Shown: positions 1 through 11,609, counted from the stretch's first letter. The stretch is 64,000 bases of DNA from Sphagnum magellanicum (GCA_021904315.1 CM038910.1:15500001-15564000), one strand, 5' to 3'. Notes: generated by a model not told the origin, from the letters alone. Numbers and translations: made by a program.

Positions 1-846
1 ATGAGTTCTAATCCCTTTTACAACTAACATGTGAGGTATTTTGACACATATATCAACAATTTTGATGCTTGTAACATGCAAATTGTCGATTGGTTTAACA
101 TGGATTTGATTAAGCTAAAGTTTTGAAGGCTTCAATTGAACTTATAGCAATCCAATTTTATTTTTAAAAATTTAATTGATTGAAAAGTTCAATAGAGCTC
201 TCCTCTTAATTGTAGGATCATGAGTTTTAGAACGAGTTTATGATCCACCCCCAAGTTCATGAAAATAATGCAAACAATGCAAATCATTCTACCACCTAAG
301 CTTAGGACCATTTGGAAAATCCAATAGTCCACCCCCAAGTTCAATGTGGAAACTATCAAACATATGCCTCATCATCAATGAATTATAGTACATGAACATC
401 ATAACTAGGAAAATCATTTGATGAAAAAGGAGAATCCAAAGTTGCCAAAACTTGCGCATGAACTTTTACATAGGAATGAATGAAAGGATTGGTATAAGGA
501 CTAGGAAAGAACTCCCTACAAACAAAGAAAGGAAAGGCCATGGAAAACTACTAAGTATATGAGGAAGCCAAGTGTTTGCAAAAAGAGGAATTGAAAAAAT
601 CAATCCAAATAATGAGGTCATAAACATAATTCAATGAAAATGGATTTTTCAATGTTTAACTTACAATCCAATATCCTATTTGGTCACTTCGATAGGGAGT
701 CTAAATCAACACTATGAGATGCATGTTCCTTTTCAATAGTCTCATTTACCTCAACCAAAGGTTTTAGAACCTCATTAAAAACGTGCAAATCAGACTCCAA
801 TGCAAGAATATGCCTCCAAATGTCTAGCATGCACATAAAGAGTTCT
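1..846. other. Intergenic, no gene seen
   Basis: AT-rich sequence with no convincing reading frame. It adjoins the decayed minus-strand ORF that begins to be readable near 850 and may hold more of its downstream end, but nothing here is recognisable. Confidence 0.5.
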
Positions 847-2160
847 TCATGCAACATAATGAAATTTAGAAGGGAGATTCCTCAAGAGCATAAATGTGAT
901 CATTGGTGTGGTAAGTCTATCACCTATGGAAGAGTTGATGTTCACAATTAGAAAACCTAGTGGAGAACATGCCTTAATGAAAGCCTGGAATGTGAATGGA
1001 TGCATCTCCTCAATGGCTGTAAAATGGGAGTTAGACTTGGATGTGGACATGGAAGCTTTGGAAGTCCAATTGTAGAGAACATCTTCCTCAATCACCTTGA
1101 ATCCTTGGCAACCGAAACTTTCAAAATGAAAGAAAAATTCAAAGCCTTGGGATGGGGGATCCCCAATTTCTCAACTTGGCAATCTTATAAGAAGAATAAC
1201 CCAATTCACGAACATTTGTAATCATATGTAGAGAGTTGATAAGGTTATTGTGGATTATGTAAACAACAAATTGAAGACTTAAAAGTTTATTCATAAAAGA
1301 TCATTGAGTTCTTATCCTCACTATTAGAAAATGGGAGTGTGTTGACAACAATCCACCTCATCTTGATTGTGAACATAGCTCTCAAGGAAAGAGCGAGTGT
1401 CCTTCAACATCTTCAAGTCATTTGGATTAAAAAAAAAAATAGCACCCCTCCGTGACAAAAACTTGTTTGCAAAAATGAATGTAGGTTGAACATAATTGTC
1501 CACCTTCTTGTTCCAAGGGGGAGTGATTGAAGGAGGAACAAAAACAAGGGGAACATGGACATTTCCAAGGACGTCACCAATGAAGAGATCCACCCCCTAT
1601 TCTTTAGAAACTTGAAGGAAAGGAAACGAAAGATCAACAAGAAATCAACGGTAATAAAGTGGAACTACAAAAGACCTAGGGTATTCACCTTTGCTAGAAA
1701 ACCATGGCACTCACCTTTCCAAGAAAATCTAAAATCTCATCAAGTTTTTGTGGCAAAGATCCATAAAAAATCCTTGTGGGAATAATTGGAATTGCTTCAA
1801 AAGGTTCAAAACCATTTGATACAACTTGTTCTTTTTTTGAAAACTTGACCAAAGAGGGGTACTTTTGGGAAGGCTTGTTTGGGATCATGATGACTAGAAA
1901 CACTAGTAGAAAAACCCCATTTTGTGACTTGTTTTAGGCAACTAAAAATGTCATTTGCAAAGGAATTGTAATTGGATTGGTATCATATGAAGGATCCAAG
2001 AGAATCAGTTGGTTGTAATGAACAATGGGACTAGGAATTCAACAATTTCATGAAACTTGAAAAACATTCATTTGGCAACCTTCTTTATTCCAATTTGTAG
2101 GTCAAAAGTCTTTGTACACTTGACACCATCCTTGTTCACTTGAATTGATTTTTTGAAAAA
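847..2160 (-). pseudogene. Decayed methyltransferase-like ORF (repeat relic)
   Basis: On the minus strand, separated open stretches (about 2160-1920, 1903-1694, 1593-1324 and 1095-847) read like one protein broken by stops and frameshifts. Seen: a segment with a T-P-P-W element followed by a hydrophobic and basic stretch ending in FANKFLSRRGAIFFF and a downstream FLESY, and a segment containing FQAFIKACSPLGFLIV. Known: a [DNS]PPW-type element followed by a hydrophobic strand is the catalytic pattern of amino-methyltransferases, and the LIVNINSSIG stretch could be the glycine-rich AdoMet-binding region. Inference: this is a dead copy of a methyltransferase-like repeat ORF. It could instead be an unrelated retroelement protein; the first residue of the catalytic motif is not clearly acidic here. 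No intact start or end is visible. Confidence 0.35.
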
Positions 2161-2551
2161 AATGATTTTCTCATTTTGAAAAAAGGGTGATTAAAAGGGG
2201 CAAAATAAAATGTCCATTGTAAAGTCATGTGTGGAGGTGATATTAAAAGATTGTTAAATACCACTTCCCATTAAATATTAATGAATTTGATGTTTAAAAT
2301 GAATTTATTAAATTTAACTAATTTCCTAAACATAACATTGATAAAAATAATATAAAATTGTCAACTTTGATGGATATTTCATTTTCAATGTTGAATTGGA
2401 TATGTTTATAATTTTGATTAAAAGGTGTCAATTAAAATATCACAAAAAAATTTAAATCAAAATTTAAATTTTTTATGTTTTTATATCTAATTTAATCAGT
2501 AGAATATGAATAATGTAAATTTATCATAATATTTTTAATTCTAATTTAAAT

Positions 2552-2693
2552 TATCAATAAAATTTAATTATAAAAATAAAAATATTTTAATTTTAATTTT
2601 AAGTATCAATAAAATTTAATTATAAAAATAAAAATATTTTAATTTTAATTTTAAGTATAAATAGAATTTAATTTTTAAAAATTAAAATTTTAA
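2552..2693. repeat. 52-bp AT-rich tandem repeat, about 2.7 copies
   Basis: The unit starting TATCAATAAAATTTAATTAT begins at 2552 and again at 2604 with essentially no difference, then starts a third time at 2656 in a diverged, truncated form. The identical 52-nt spacing shows a true tandem duplication rather than general AT richness. Confidence 0.85.
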
Positions 2694-4605
2694 TCAATTT
2701 TTTTAAAAAATTAATTAAAAATATTTAAAAAATATTTAATGGATTTTCATATTAATTTATTTGTAATTTTTTTTTCAATACAAACCAAAAGCTACTACAT
2801 GTTAAATTTAGTGTTATTACTTGTTAGAGTTATGAAAAAATTGAAAATTAATCAATATCAAATCTATTAAAGAATGTATGTATATAGGATGTGGTTGATT
2901 GGTTTAAAAAACACCAAGACCAAAGTTTTTCTGGTGCAAAATTTTGTACTATTGCAAAAAAAAATTGAGAAAAAAATATTTTGTTGAAAGATTTTTTTAA
3001 AAAAATTGTTAAAAAGTAGTTATTTTGGGTTGGTGTAGTTAAATTCCTATTTTTGGCTATTATTAATAGCCAAACTATAAAAGGGGTTAAATATCTTTGA
3101 CAAGTTCTAAGAGGATATTGTCATTTATTGTAAATCACTGGGATGCTTGTTGGTGATGTTACTTGAACATAAAAATTGAAAAAGAAAAACACTAACCAAA
3201 CATGTTGTTCATTTCATATGAAATAGAATGTTGAAATTTAGGACATCTAGGATAATTTCTAATCATGATGTGTGGGTTAAAATATTTAATTATAATTTAA
3301 TATCCATGTTTCAAAACATAAATAATGTATTATTAAATATGTGATTAAACCTAGAAGTGTAATTGTTGAATGAAAAGATGAAATACAAATGTACTTGAAT
3401 TTAATTTGTGCATTTTAAAATAACATGCACAAAGGAATTTTAAAGTTTTCAAGACCTTGGTGTGATACATAGTGATACTAATTTGAAAAACATGCAATTG
3501 ATTTAATCAAAAATTAAATATTTGAGAAAAAAATTGGAGTCAAAAACCAAAATTTGAACATGTTTTAACTACATAAAAAATATATAATAAAAGATAGTGA
3601 TTAATTTGCATGGGATAAAAAGTTTTGCCCATTTCAATTTGCACCTAATTTGCAAGCATTGGTGTATTATTCACAACTAAATCATTTCTTTTTTTTGTTC
3701 CCTTTTTTTTGCTACTTTCTTTTCTTCCCTCTTTGCCTTCTTACAAATCTTTTATGAGAACAAGTCATTTGTCCTTCCATGGATTTAATTCAAATGACAA
3801 CACACATTAAGAGAAAGTTTCAATATTTTACAACATATTCATGGGATGTGAAAAGCACACATAATTTAATAGATTCATAATATTTTAAAGGTTTCTTAAA
3901 TAAATTTGATTACTATATTACAAAAGAATCTTCAACACATGTTTGCAAAATAATTAATGAATTGAATATTTCATGTCATGAATAAAATATTCTTGAATAT
4001 TCCAAAAAATATGTATTTTCATTCACAAAAAAATGCTCTTTGAAAAAGTAATTTTGAAAATGATAATTTCGTATAAATAATATGATTAGTGTCAAAGATG
4101 CTAAGATATTATGTTAATAAATAAAATATAAATATAAAAAGATATCCATTATAACATTATATAATAAATGAAATGGATTGTTTTTTAGTAGATAATATTT
4201 GCATAAAGGACAAGGATCACTAAATGAGTGTTAAAAAACATACAAACCATTTGATCTCATTAAATCATGCTTGTTTATGTCAACATTTTCATCTTGTATC
4301 CTTTCTTGCAATGTCAATAATAATACTAAGTGTATCCATGAGTCGCAACTTGATAGTTTAATTCATATAATAGGAAGTTGATTATTTTTGTATTGTAAAT
4401 TTATTAGAATTTATCATCAAGCAATGACATTTGTAATGAAGACAATGTTGGTCTTTTGCCCATATAATTAATAATGTTCCTAATTGAATTTAAAAAAAAT
4501 TAAGGAAACACAATGCCAAAAGATGGCATTTATGAATAAAACAATTTGAAATTGGTATCCAAATGTAGTCATGTAGTCAATCATATATGCCTTCCATATG
4601 CTGTC

Positions 4606-4715
4606 ATTTTAATGATTATGGTCATAACTATGATTATGTGATTATAAATATGACTAAAAATATGATTATAAATGATTATGATTACACATATGACTATAAT
4701 TATGATTACAAATGA
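4606..4715. repeat. TATGATTATAAA-type low-complexity tract
   Basis: Repeated variants of ATGATTATAAAT and TATGATTA follow one another for about 110 bp with irregular spacing. It is a degenerate simple-sequence tract with no coding potential. Confidence 0.7.
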
Positions 4716-4929
4716 TGGGCTTAACAAATATGAACATGGTTAGACTTGTGTTGTTTAAATTTTTGGACAAGTTATGACAACCCTAAATAAATTGATAGTT
4801 ATATTTGTTTTGAAAAATGAATTTATTGAGAATTTAAAAAATAAAATGAAGATATGTAAGTGGTATTGAGCTTGTTGCACATATTCTTGCACATCACACC
4901 AACATCTACTAAAATGTTGTAATATGTAA

Positions 4930-5560
4930 TAAGTGCATGTGTAGCCTAGTTTAACCTAGTTTCATTTAATTTTTACAAATTTAACCTAAGTAGTTTAATT
5001 TAATCTAATTTAGCCTAAAAACCTTAGTTTAGTTTAATTTAGCCTATTATAGTTAAATATAGCTATATTTAGTCAAGTTTAGTTTGATTTAGTTTAATTT
5101 AACTTAGTTTAATTAATTTTTCCTAAGTAACATAATGAAGTTAAATCATCTTACTTTAGCTTGTTTTATTTTAATTTGACATAATTTAACTCCCATAATT
5201 TATACTTGGCTTAATTTGCTTTAGAGGAGTCAAATTTAATCAAAACTAGCAAAGTGTATATTGATTAATGAATTTAACTAAGTTCAATCAATTCAATTTG
5301 ATTTAATTTAACCAAGCTCAGTCAAATTTACTTTAATTTAATTGTGTTAATTTAATTTAGCCAAGTTTAACCAAGTTTAACCAATTTTATTCAAATTTGG
5401 TCAAATTTAACCTAGTTCAGCCTATTCTAACAAAGTTTGGTGAAATTTAGTCCAATTAAACCTAATGACCTAGTTTAGATTAATTTAAGTTAGTTTAGCA
5501 AAGTTTTGTGTAGTTTAACTAAGTTTATTAAAATTTAATGAAGTTTAATGATATTTAACC
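4930..5560. repeat. Degenerate TTTAGTTTAA / TTTAACCTAG tract
   Basis: Over about 630 bp the sequence is built from variants of TTTAGTTTAATTTA and TTTAACC(T/A)AGTT, in places on the opposite strand as CCTAGTTTAA. The short core is close to the plant telomere heptamer (TTTAGGG/CCCTAAA) but lacks the G triplet, so its origin is open. No frame survives. Confidence 0.7.
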
Positions 5561-5561
5561 A

Positions 5562-5790
5562 TGCCATGTGGCATAATGTAAATGGCTTAGATAATTCAAA
5601 ATTTAACTTTAAGTGCATGCCATGTGGCATCACATAATTGGTTCAAATGATTAAAAAAATGTAGTAGTAATGCATGCCACATGGCATCATGTAATTGAAT
5701 CAAGTAATTTAATATTGAGCTTGTGGTTGCCATGTGGCAATTCGTAATTGAAAAATAAAATTGAAGTTAAGCTTATATTGACATGTGGTA
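5562..5790. repeat. Five-copy ~55-bp repeat with TGCCA-NN-TGGCA dyad
   Basis: A 12-bp dyad (TGCCA, two bases, TGGCA) occurs at 5562, 5618, 5675 and 5728, and a diverged fifth version (TGACATGTGGTA) at 5779. Spacings are 56, 57, 53 and 51. The two middle bases are TG in copies 1, 2 and 4 but CA in copy 3, although the flank (GCA before, TCA..TAATTG after) keeps the same orientation. The dyad is better conserved than the linkers. Confidence 0.8.
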
Positions 5791-7036
5791 GGATAGAATT
5801 TGTCAAAATAAATTTGTACTTCAAAAAATTTTAATGATAAAAGACGTACTTATAAATGGTTAGTAAGACTACAATCACATTTGCACCTAATGGCAAATAC
5901 AACATGGTCTTTTGGATTGCATAGTCATGTAGTCATGAACATCATGTTTGGGCGTTGTGAAAATATCACAAATTTAGTCCATCATGAATACACAAAATGA
6001 TCATATTTATTCAATAGAAAATTCATGCAAAAGTTTGAGTTCTATATATTTATGATAGGAAAATTTGGACTGCCAAACTTGACATTATCCCAATTTAGAT
6101 TGTTAATAACCATTGATTTTGTCATAAGACAAAATTATTTTAGTTTATTTATTAACATTACATATGCAATTTTGTAACAATGGTCCAGTGGCATTTTGCA
6201 TGTATAATGTTTTATAAACACTCATAAATCCTTATTCAATTTTGTTGAATTTTGATTTTATGAAACAACAAAATGTCAAATGTGGATTTCAAAAACAATA
6301 TTATTTGCAAGTATATTTCTTTGGTCATTATTTGATCACTTTTCTTTTGTACTAAATTGTATTTTCAAATTATTTTATCTTTTGTTTCATCTTGTTTAAA
6401 CAATTTGACAAATATGTAGGTTTTTATTTTCTTTTTTGAAAGGTAAATACCCATGTCGTTTAAAACATCCTTGTAAAGGTATAAATATTTTGTTATTATA
6501 TGGATTGTGTTAAACAATAATGATATGATACATAGATCTTAATAAAATTATCAAAACACATACATCCTTGCCACAAATAATCAAAAAGCTAAAAATGGAA
6601 ATACATAGGAAGAACAATGAGGAGAATATTACACCTTTCCTTTTGTGGTTCATTAAATCTTTCAATTTTTTCTTTTCACATGATGCACACATAATGAGGT
6701 GAACATCATTTGTTATGTAACATTTTAAGCAAGTGCAAGCCATAATGAAAGAAAAGAAAATGCGTGCTTGCCCAAACATAAAAAATTCATGACAAAAATG
6801 CTTCGTAAAAAATCACAAATTTATTCGTGAAAAAATCAATTCTACACAATTTTAATATTTTAATTCTATGGTCAACCTTCATTCTTGTTTTGTGTTCAAA
6901 ACACATAATTTTTATTGGATCATTAATAAACACATAATGTGTTTTCACATCTGCTCCCAATTCCATTTTTCATCATAATACTCTTTTGAACAATGTCAAC
7001 ATATCAACATGAACCTTAATTAAACAACACATGTTC

Positions 7037-7946
7037 ATAAGTGATTTAGTAGTTAAAATCTCCCTCTTCAATGAAAGAATACGATTTGATCCTTTTATCA
7101 AAATTTCTCTTTTCCATGGATGAAATGAATTAAAAAAAAACTTATTTGCAACTTCTTCAAGTTAAATGTTGTGGGGAAAAATGAACCTTCCCCAAGGAGG
7201 AGGAGAAGGAGACAAAATGGTAATCCTAATCATGTGCCCAAAGGAGTAATCTTCTCGAGGAGCAACTTATGCTAAGAAGCAAGTTTTTGAATGTTTGAGA
7301 AATAAGTATAGAGGATAAACTTTGTCCAAATCAAATATTCTTCATACACTCGGAAAAGCTCTCGAAGCACAAATATAAAAAAAGATCTTGCATTTTTGAT
7401 TTGAGGTTATGAGCTAAAAATTATGATGAAAAATGGAATTGGGAATCAAATTTCTAAGTTCCTTGGATTGAGTTGCCTTGGGGAACAATGAGACTTGGAT
7501 AATTTGACCCCCCCCTTTTTTTTTGCCATATTTTTAATCTCTTAGCCTCTAATCAAAAATACAAAATCATTTTTGATGTTTATGCTTTGAGAGCTTTCCA
7601 ATGATTAAACATTCAAGAACTTGCTCCCCAAAGGAAGTTGCTCTTCAAAACAATTTGGTCCCTTTCTCACTAAATAAGTTGCTCCTCAAAGGAAACTGTT
7701 CCTAAAGGGAACTTAATTCCTTTCTCCCTGGAAGTTTCTCCTTAAGGGAACATGGTTAGGATTACCATTTTGTCTCTTTCTCCCCAGGTAAAATGCTTTT
7801 CTTCCCTGGGCATCTAGCTTGAAGAAATTGCATATAAGCTATTTTTTTGATTTATTTCATCCATGATTTATTTATTTTTTTGGAGAAAAGGATCAAACCT
7901 TGTATCCTTTAGTTGAAAAAAAGATTTAAACCACTAAATCACTTAT
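7037..7946. repeat. 910-bp inverted repeat (fold-back element)
   Basis: The left arm runs from ATAAGTGATTTAGTAGTT at 7037 to about 7428. The right arm runs from about 7525 to AACTAAATCACTTAT-like sequence ending at 7946 and is its reverse complement over nearly the whole length. Clear matching blocks: 7037-7055 with 7928-7946; GATTTGATCC (left) with GGATCAAACC (right); ACAAAATGGTAATCCTAA near 7213 with TTAGGATTACCATTTTGT near 7756; and the GAGGAGCAACTTAT block. The loop is about 95 bp and includes a C9-T9 run. No transposase is present, so it is a non-autonomous fold-back element or a hairpin locus. Confidence 0.85.
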
Positions 7947-8194
7947 TTTTCCTTGAAAATATATATTTAAAAAAATCATAGTTCAAGTACAATAAATTTT
8001 GTCTGATTTTTTTTTCTTGCGGGGCATTGTCTTGCAACTGTGTCAAGACCTGCATCACATTTAATTCCTTGCTCTTGTTAAGTATTTGCATTATTAGCAC
8101 TTCTATTTGAAAAGTGGCGACGCCCAAAAAGCCCCAAAATGTATAACATGTCCAAATTGAACAATCATAACATTATTGGAAAGATCTCAACCGG

Positions 8195-8735
8195 ACAAAA
8201 CTAACCAGTGTTGGTCTGGTATTCACTTTTGAACATACCTGCTGGAGCCTGGTCCTGGTATCAGGGCTTTTTATTTCCCTCATAGATCAGCTGGTACTGG
8301 TGTTGGGTGCTTTTGAAAAACAGTCTGCTCCGCCGAAGGGGTGATGGGTCACTGCTATAGCACCTTCTGGGACCCTGGAATCACAAAAGGTCCTGGGTTC
8401 AAACTCAGTGGTGTGCAGGTGAAATTCCTGCTGGCCCTCCATTGGGCTTGACTTGGAGGTGCCAACGGCTTGTCAAGTCAGGTCTGGTGTTGTGCTTCCA
8501 AAAAAAAAGAAAAACACACACACAGTCTGGTCCTGGTGTTGGGCCCAAGACTGATTTTTGACTGGCGGGAGGCATGTCTGATATTGTGACTGGTATGAAA
8601 CTGGTACAAGGTACACAAGGCTGATATTACCTCAAGTCCCTACCAGACTGATTAGATATAAAACTGGTATTGCCTCGGCTGATACCAGACTGGTAGGGTC
8701 CTTGCTACTAGTGTTGATACCAGGTGCATGCCTAT
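8195..8735. repeat. CTGGT-rich degenerate repeat region hosting the SINE
   Basis: On both sides of the SINE the sequence is made of variants of ACTGGTATTGG, CTGGTCCTGGTGTTGG and CCAGACTGGTA. This is a degenerate short-period repeat, clearly less AT-rich than the DNA before it. No reading frame is supported. Confidence 0.6.
8328..8508 (+). mobile_element. tRNA-derived SINE, copy 1
   Basis: The body has a B-box-like GGTTCAAACTC at 8396-8406, followed by a tRNA-unrelated part ending in ACGGCTTGTCAAGT and GTGTTGTGCTTC, then poly(A) to 8508. It aligns through the whole B-box-to-tail part with a second copy at 56.3 kb. A probable target-site duplication GAAAAACAGTCTG lies at 8315-8327; the right-hand copy (8509-8529) is expanded by a (CA)n run. 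Such a box, tail and duplication are the signature of a Pol III SINE moved by a LINE. Confidence 0.75.
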
Positions 8736-9060
8736 ATACCATACTCATGACTTATGATCAGCACAACAAAATTAGTAAAAGGTCTAGCTGAAGAAAAGGA
8801 AGATTTTATTGATATTTGACAAAATTGTTGAAATTTGAACTCTCAACTTGTGAAAAACTGTTTATCATCCCAACCTTTCGGATAGGACTGCAAATGCACA
8901 ATAACAGTTGTACTTTTGCATTCTTATTCCTCAACTATTGAAATTCTGAAAATAAAATTGGAACTGCCTAACCCTCGTTCTCTAAAGTAAATAAATACTA
9001 GTGGGTAACCGTGACGGTCGGACACAATCCGCCCGTGCCTGCAAGCCCGCGTTGCTGCAT

Positions 9061-9230
9061 TTGGCTCTCAGGACATTGGTTTTCAGGACCTCGGTATTTG
9101 GCTCTGAGGACCTGGATTTCAGGACCTCGAAAAAGGACACTGGGTTTCACTCTCAGGACCTGGGTTTCAGGACCTCGATAAACGGGCACTGGGTTTCACT
9201 CTCAGGACCCGGGTTTCAGGACCTCGAAAG
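9061..9230. repeat. GGACCTGGGTTTCAGGACCTCG tandem repeat
   Basis: The core CTCTCAGGACCTGGGTTTC plus AGGACCTCG recurs near 9066, 9102, 9150 and 9199, the last two also sharing the preceding CACTGGGTTTCA. This GC-richer array marks the upstream edge of the PIGM gene island. Confidence 0.75.
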
Positions 9231-9260
9231 CTCTCCATCCTACGGTCGTCTTATCTTTTT

Positions 9261-9384
9261 CCCGTCACTTTTCTCTGCGTCCACCGTCACTTTTCTCCCG
9301 CGTCCAGTTTTCCCCTCACTTTTCTCTGCGTCCACCGTCACTTTTCTCCCGCGTCCAGTATTCCCCTCACTTTTCTCTGCGTCC
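9261..9384. repeat. 51-bp tandem repeat in the PIGM upstream region
   Basis: The unit beginning CCC(G/C)TCACTTTTCTCTGCG starts at 9261, 9312 and 9363 (51-bp spacing, last copy partial). Each unit itself holds two CGTCACTTTTCTC half-units. It is followed by GTCCGTCC repeats and two copies of GGCCGGTTC(C/T)GCC near 9407 and 9455. The array is C/T-rich on the plus strand and lies 200-460 bp before the PIGM start codon, so it may be part of the promoter. Confidence 0.8.
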
Positions 9385-9514
9385 GTCCGTCCGCCCGTCC
9401 GTCCGGGCCGGTTCCGCCATAGAAAATGCTAGCCGGTGGTCAGTTATAGGCCGGGCCGGTTCTGCCGTAGAAAACGCAAGCGGAACGCCCTGTGTGTCAG
9501 ACGGACTAAGTGAA

Positions 9515-9526
9515 TTTATATATAAG
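9515..9526 (+). promoter_or_regulatory. Probable TATA box of PIGM
   Basis: TTTATATATAAG stands about 195 bp before the ATG at 9721, directly downstream of the GC-rich arrays. A start site around 9550 would give a 5' leader of about 170 nt. This is position and motif only; no transcript evidence is available here. Confidence 0.5.
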
Positions 9527-9720
9527 ATTCAGCAAAGCAGTGCCGGTTGTTACTTGTAATAAGATTTTCGTCAGTTCGAAAACGGCCTTAACGGGGTACC
9601 AAATGACCGACCCCTTCCAAACCCTAATCGCTCCCGCACTATGGGCTTCTCCTCTTCTCTGTTTGCAGTTTACTTTGCATTCAGTCATCCCTTGTTGCTT
9701 TTGCACCACAGTGATCGACG

Positions 9721-11609
9721 ATGGGATGGACCTGGTCTGCAAAGCACGAGCCACTAGCAAGAAGAGCATTGATCTTCATAGCAGCGGTGATCAGAGTGGT
9801 ACTGGTGTTTTATGGAGAATGGCAAGACGCGCACATGGACGTACCTTACACCGATATTGACTACATTGTCTTCTCTGATGCTGCTAGACTCATGCTGCAA
9901 GGGAAGTCGCCATACGCCAGAGATACATATCGCTACTCTCCTCTTCTGGCGCTCTTTGTTTTACCCAACTCTCTGCTTCATCGTTGTTGGGGCAAACTCC
10001 TGTTCTCAGCAGCTGGTTTGTGACTCTTCTGCTCTTGTCTCCTCTAACCTATTCTTTTGTCTTTCTTTTTTTTTTTCTTTTTTTCGGCTGAGTAGGGTTG
10101 TTTGATTCTGGTTAACATTCTCCAGCTCCTGCTGGTCCCCAGATGGTGCTTTCTTTCAGCGTCTTTTGGTGATTAGTGTTGTGTAAGCAGAAGATGTGTC
10201 TGAGAGGCCGTCCTTGTCTTCTCACTGTGTACATGACATTTGTCTAGGCAGTGGTGTCAGCTGGGTGCATGGTGGATGGTTGAAGGGGAAGGGGGGCTCT
10301 GCTCTGATGCAGATCTACTGGTGGGTCATCTCATTGGCCAAGTATTGCAACAGCGGCGTGTGGCAGGAAATGTGCAAGTTGCATGCATGGCATTGTGGTT
10401 TTTCAACCCATTCACATTTGCAGTGGCCACTCGAGGGAACTGCGAGGCTCTTGTTTGCGTTGTTATCATTTGGGTTCTCATGTGCCTGATGGCAGGTAGC
10501 TACTGCTTCTTGGAGCAATTGCATCTGATATCCTCATGTTCCGTGGTTCTACATGCCTGTGCATTTAGCCAAAGTGTGAAGTATGAGATCTGGCATTGAA
10601 TCTGTTTCTTTGCAATTTTGATTTCAGGTTCAAGGCTAGACTGTAGCTATAAGGGGAGACTGGTGATTTTTCGGGAATTGCAGGTCAGCTGGTTCAGGCA
10701 GCCTTTTGGTATGGAGTGGTTGTTCATTTTCGTATCTATCCTATAATTTATGCTCTTCCAATTGTCCTCTTCCTCAACGACGATTATCCTTCAATCGCAC
10801 TGCGAAATGCAAAACTGGGCGTGAATGCAAACAAAGGGACATTTGGATGGATCAGCAGAGAGAGAGTCACATTTTCCCTTGTTTCTGGAGGGGTCTTCTT
10901 GGCCCTGACTGGGATTTGCTATGCTATATATGGGGTGGAGTTTTTGAATGAAGGATTGTTGTATCATTTGACAAGAACTGATCCCAGGCACAACTTCTCC
11001 ATTTACTTCTACTACATCTACCTCCATCACAGTTTGGGCTTCACATTGTTGGAGTCGTTGCTGGCTTTTGTGCCACAAATGGGTGTGCAGCTGGCTCTTG
11101 CATCCTTCCTAGCAAAGGACTTGGCTTTCTGCATTTTCACACAAACTGTGGCATTTGTTGCCTTCAACAAGGTGTGCCCACCTTACCAATATCTCTTTAG
11201 GGTTTACAGTTTGTACTTGTGACCATAAATTCCTGGAGAATGTGATCTTTCTAGTCTACCAAAAACTGAAATGATTCTTCTGGTGTGGCAGGTCATTACT
11301 GCACAGTATTTTGTGTGGTTCTTTTGCCTTCTACCCCTTGCTGTACCATGGAGCAAGTTGAGTTGGCAGGCAGGTGCATTGTGCATGTGCTTGTGGACTG
11401 CTGCGCAGGTGCATTGGTTGGGATGGGCCTATCTTTTGGAGTTTCAAGGGAAAAATGTGTTCTTTCAGCTATGGTTAGCAAGTCTGGTGTTTTTTGCAGT
11501 CACTGTTGGGGTCTTGGCAGTTTTGATATGCAAGCACACACTCTTTCCAACTTTCCAACAAGGAAAGCTAACCTCAATTGACCAATCAATGCATACCAAG
11601 AGAGATTAA
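9721..11609 (+). CDS. PIGM: GPI mannosyltransferase I (PIG-M / PEANUT1)
   Basis: Adds the first alpha-1,4-linked mannose, from dolichol-phosphate-mannose, to GlcN-PI during GPI-anchor synthesis in the ER membrane. Exons 9721-10015, 10313-10495, 10684-11171 and 11292-11609 join in frame across GT-AG introns to 427 aa, close to the family length (human about 423, Arabidopsis about 450). Seen: the lumenal DxD motif in YTDIDY (Asp45, Asp47) after the first hydrophobic segment; [15 protein letters not shown] near residues 63-77; WFFNPFTF and TRGNCE in exon 2; [12 protein letters not shown] in exon 3; [14 protein letters not shown] near 254; [14 protein letters not shown] at the start of exon 4; many membrane segments. 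All hallmark blocks are intact, so the gene is probably functional. Its end faces the minus-strand EF-hand gene 548 bp away. Confidence 0.95.

Larger units (their letters stand above)
2161..7036. other. AT-rich intergenic DNA
   Basis: About 4.9 kb without a supportable gene. It contains a 52-bp tandem duplication, TATGATTATA-rich low-complexity DNA, a degenerate TTTAGTTTAA-type tract and the dyad array listed separately. The only longer frame (6510-6779, minus) is Cys/Phe-rich and looks fortuitous. Confidence 0.6.

Noticed and set aside
5562..5790. CRISPR-like array
   Set aside because: Spacing is regular, but the spacers are similar to each other and the context is plant nuclear DNA; this is an ordinary tandem repeat.
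8328..8508. Functional tRNA gene
   Set aside because: Only a B-box-like element is present; there is no cloverleaf, and the body continues into a SINE tail.
9001..9432. 143-codon plus-strand frame before PIGM
   Set aside because: It starts at GTG and is produced by reading through two tandem repeat arrays; the opposite strand is open for the same reason. No motif.
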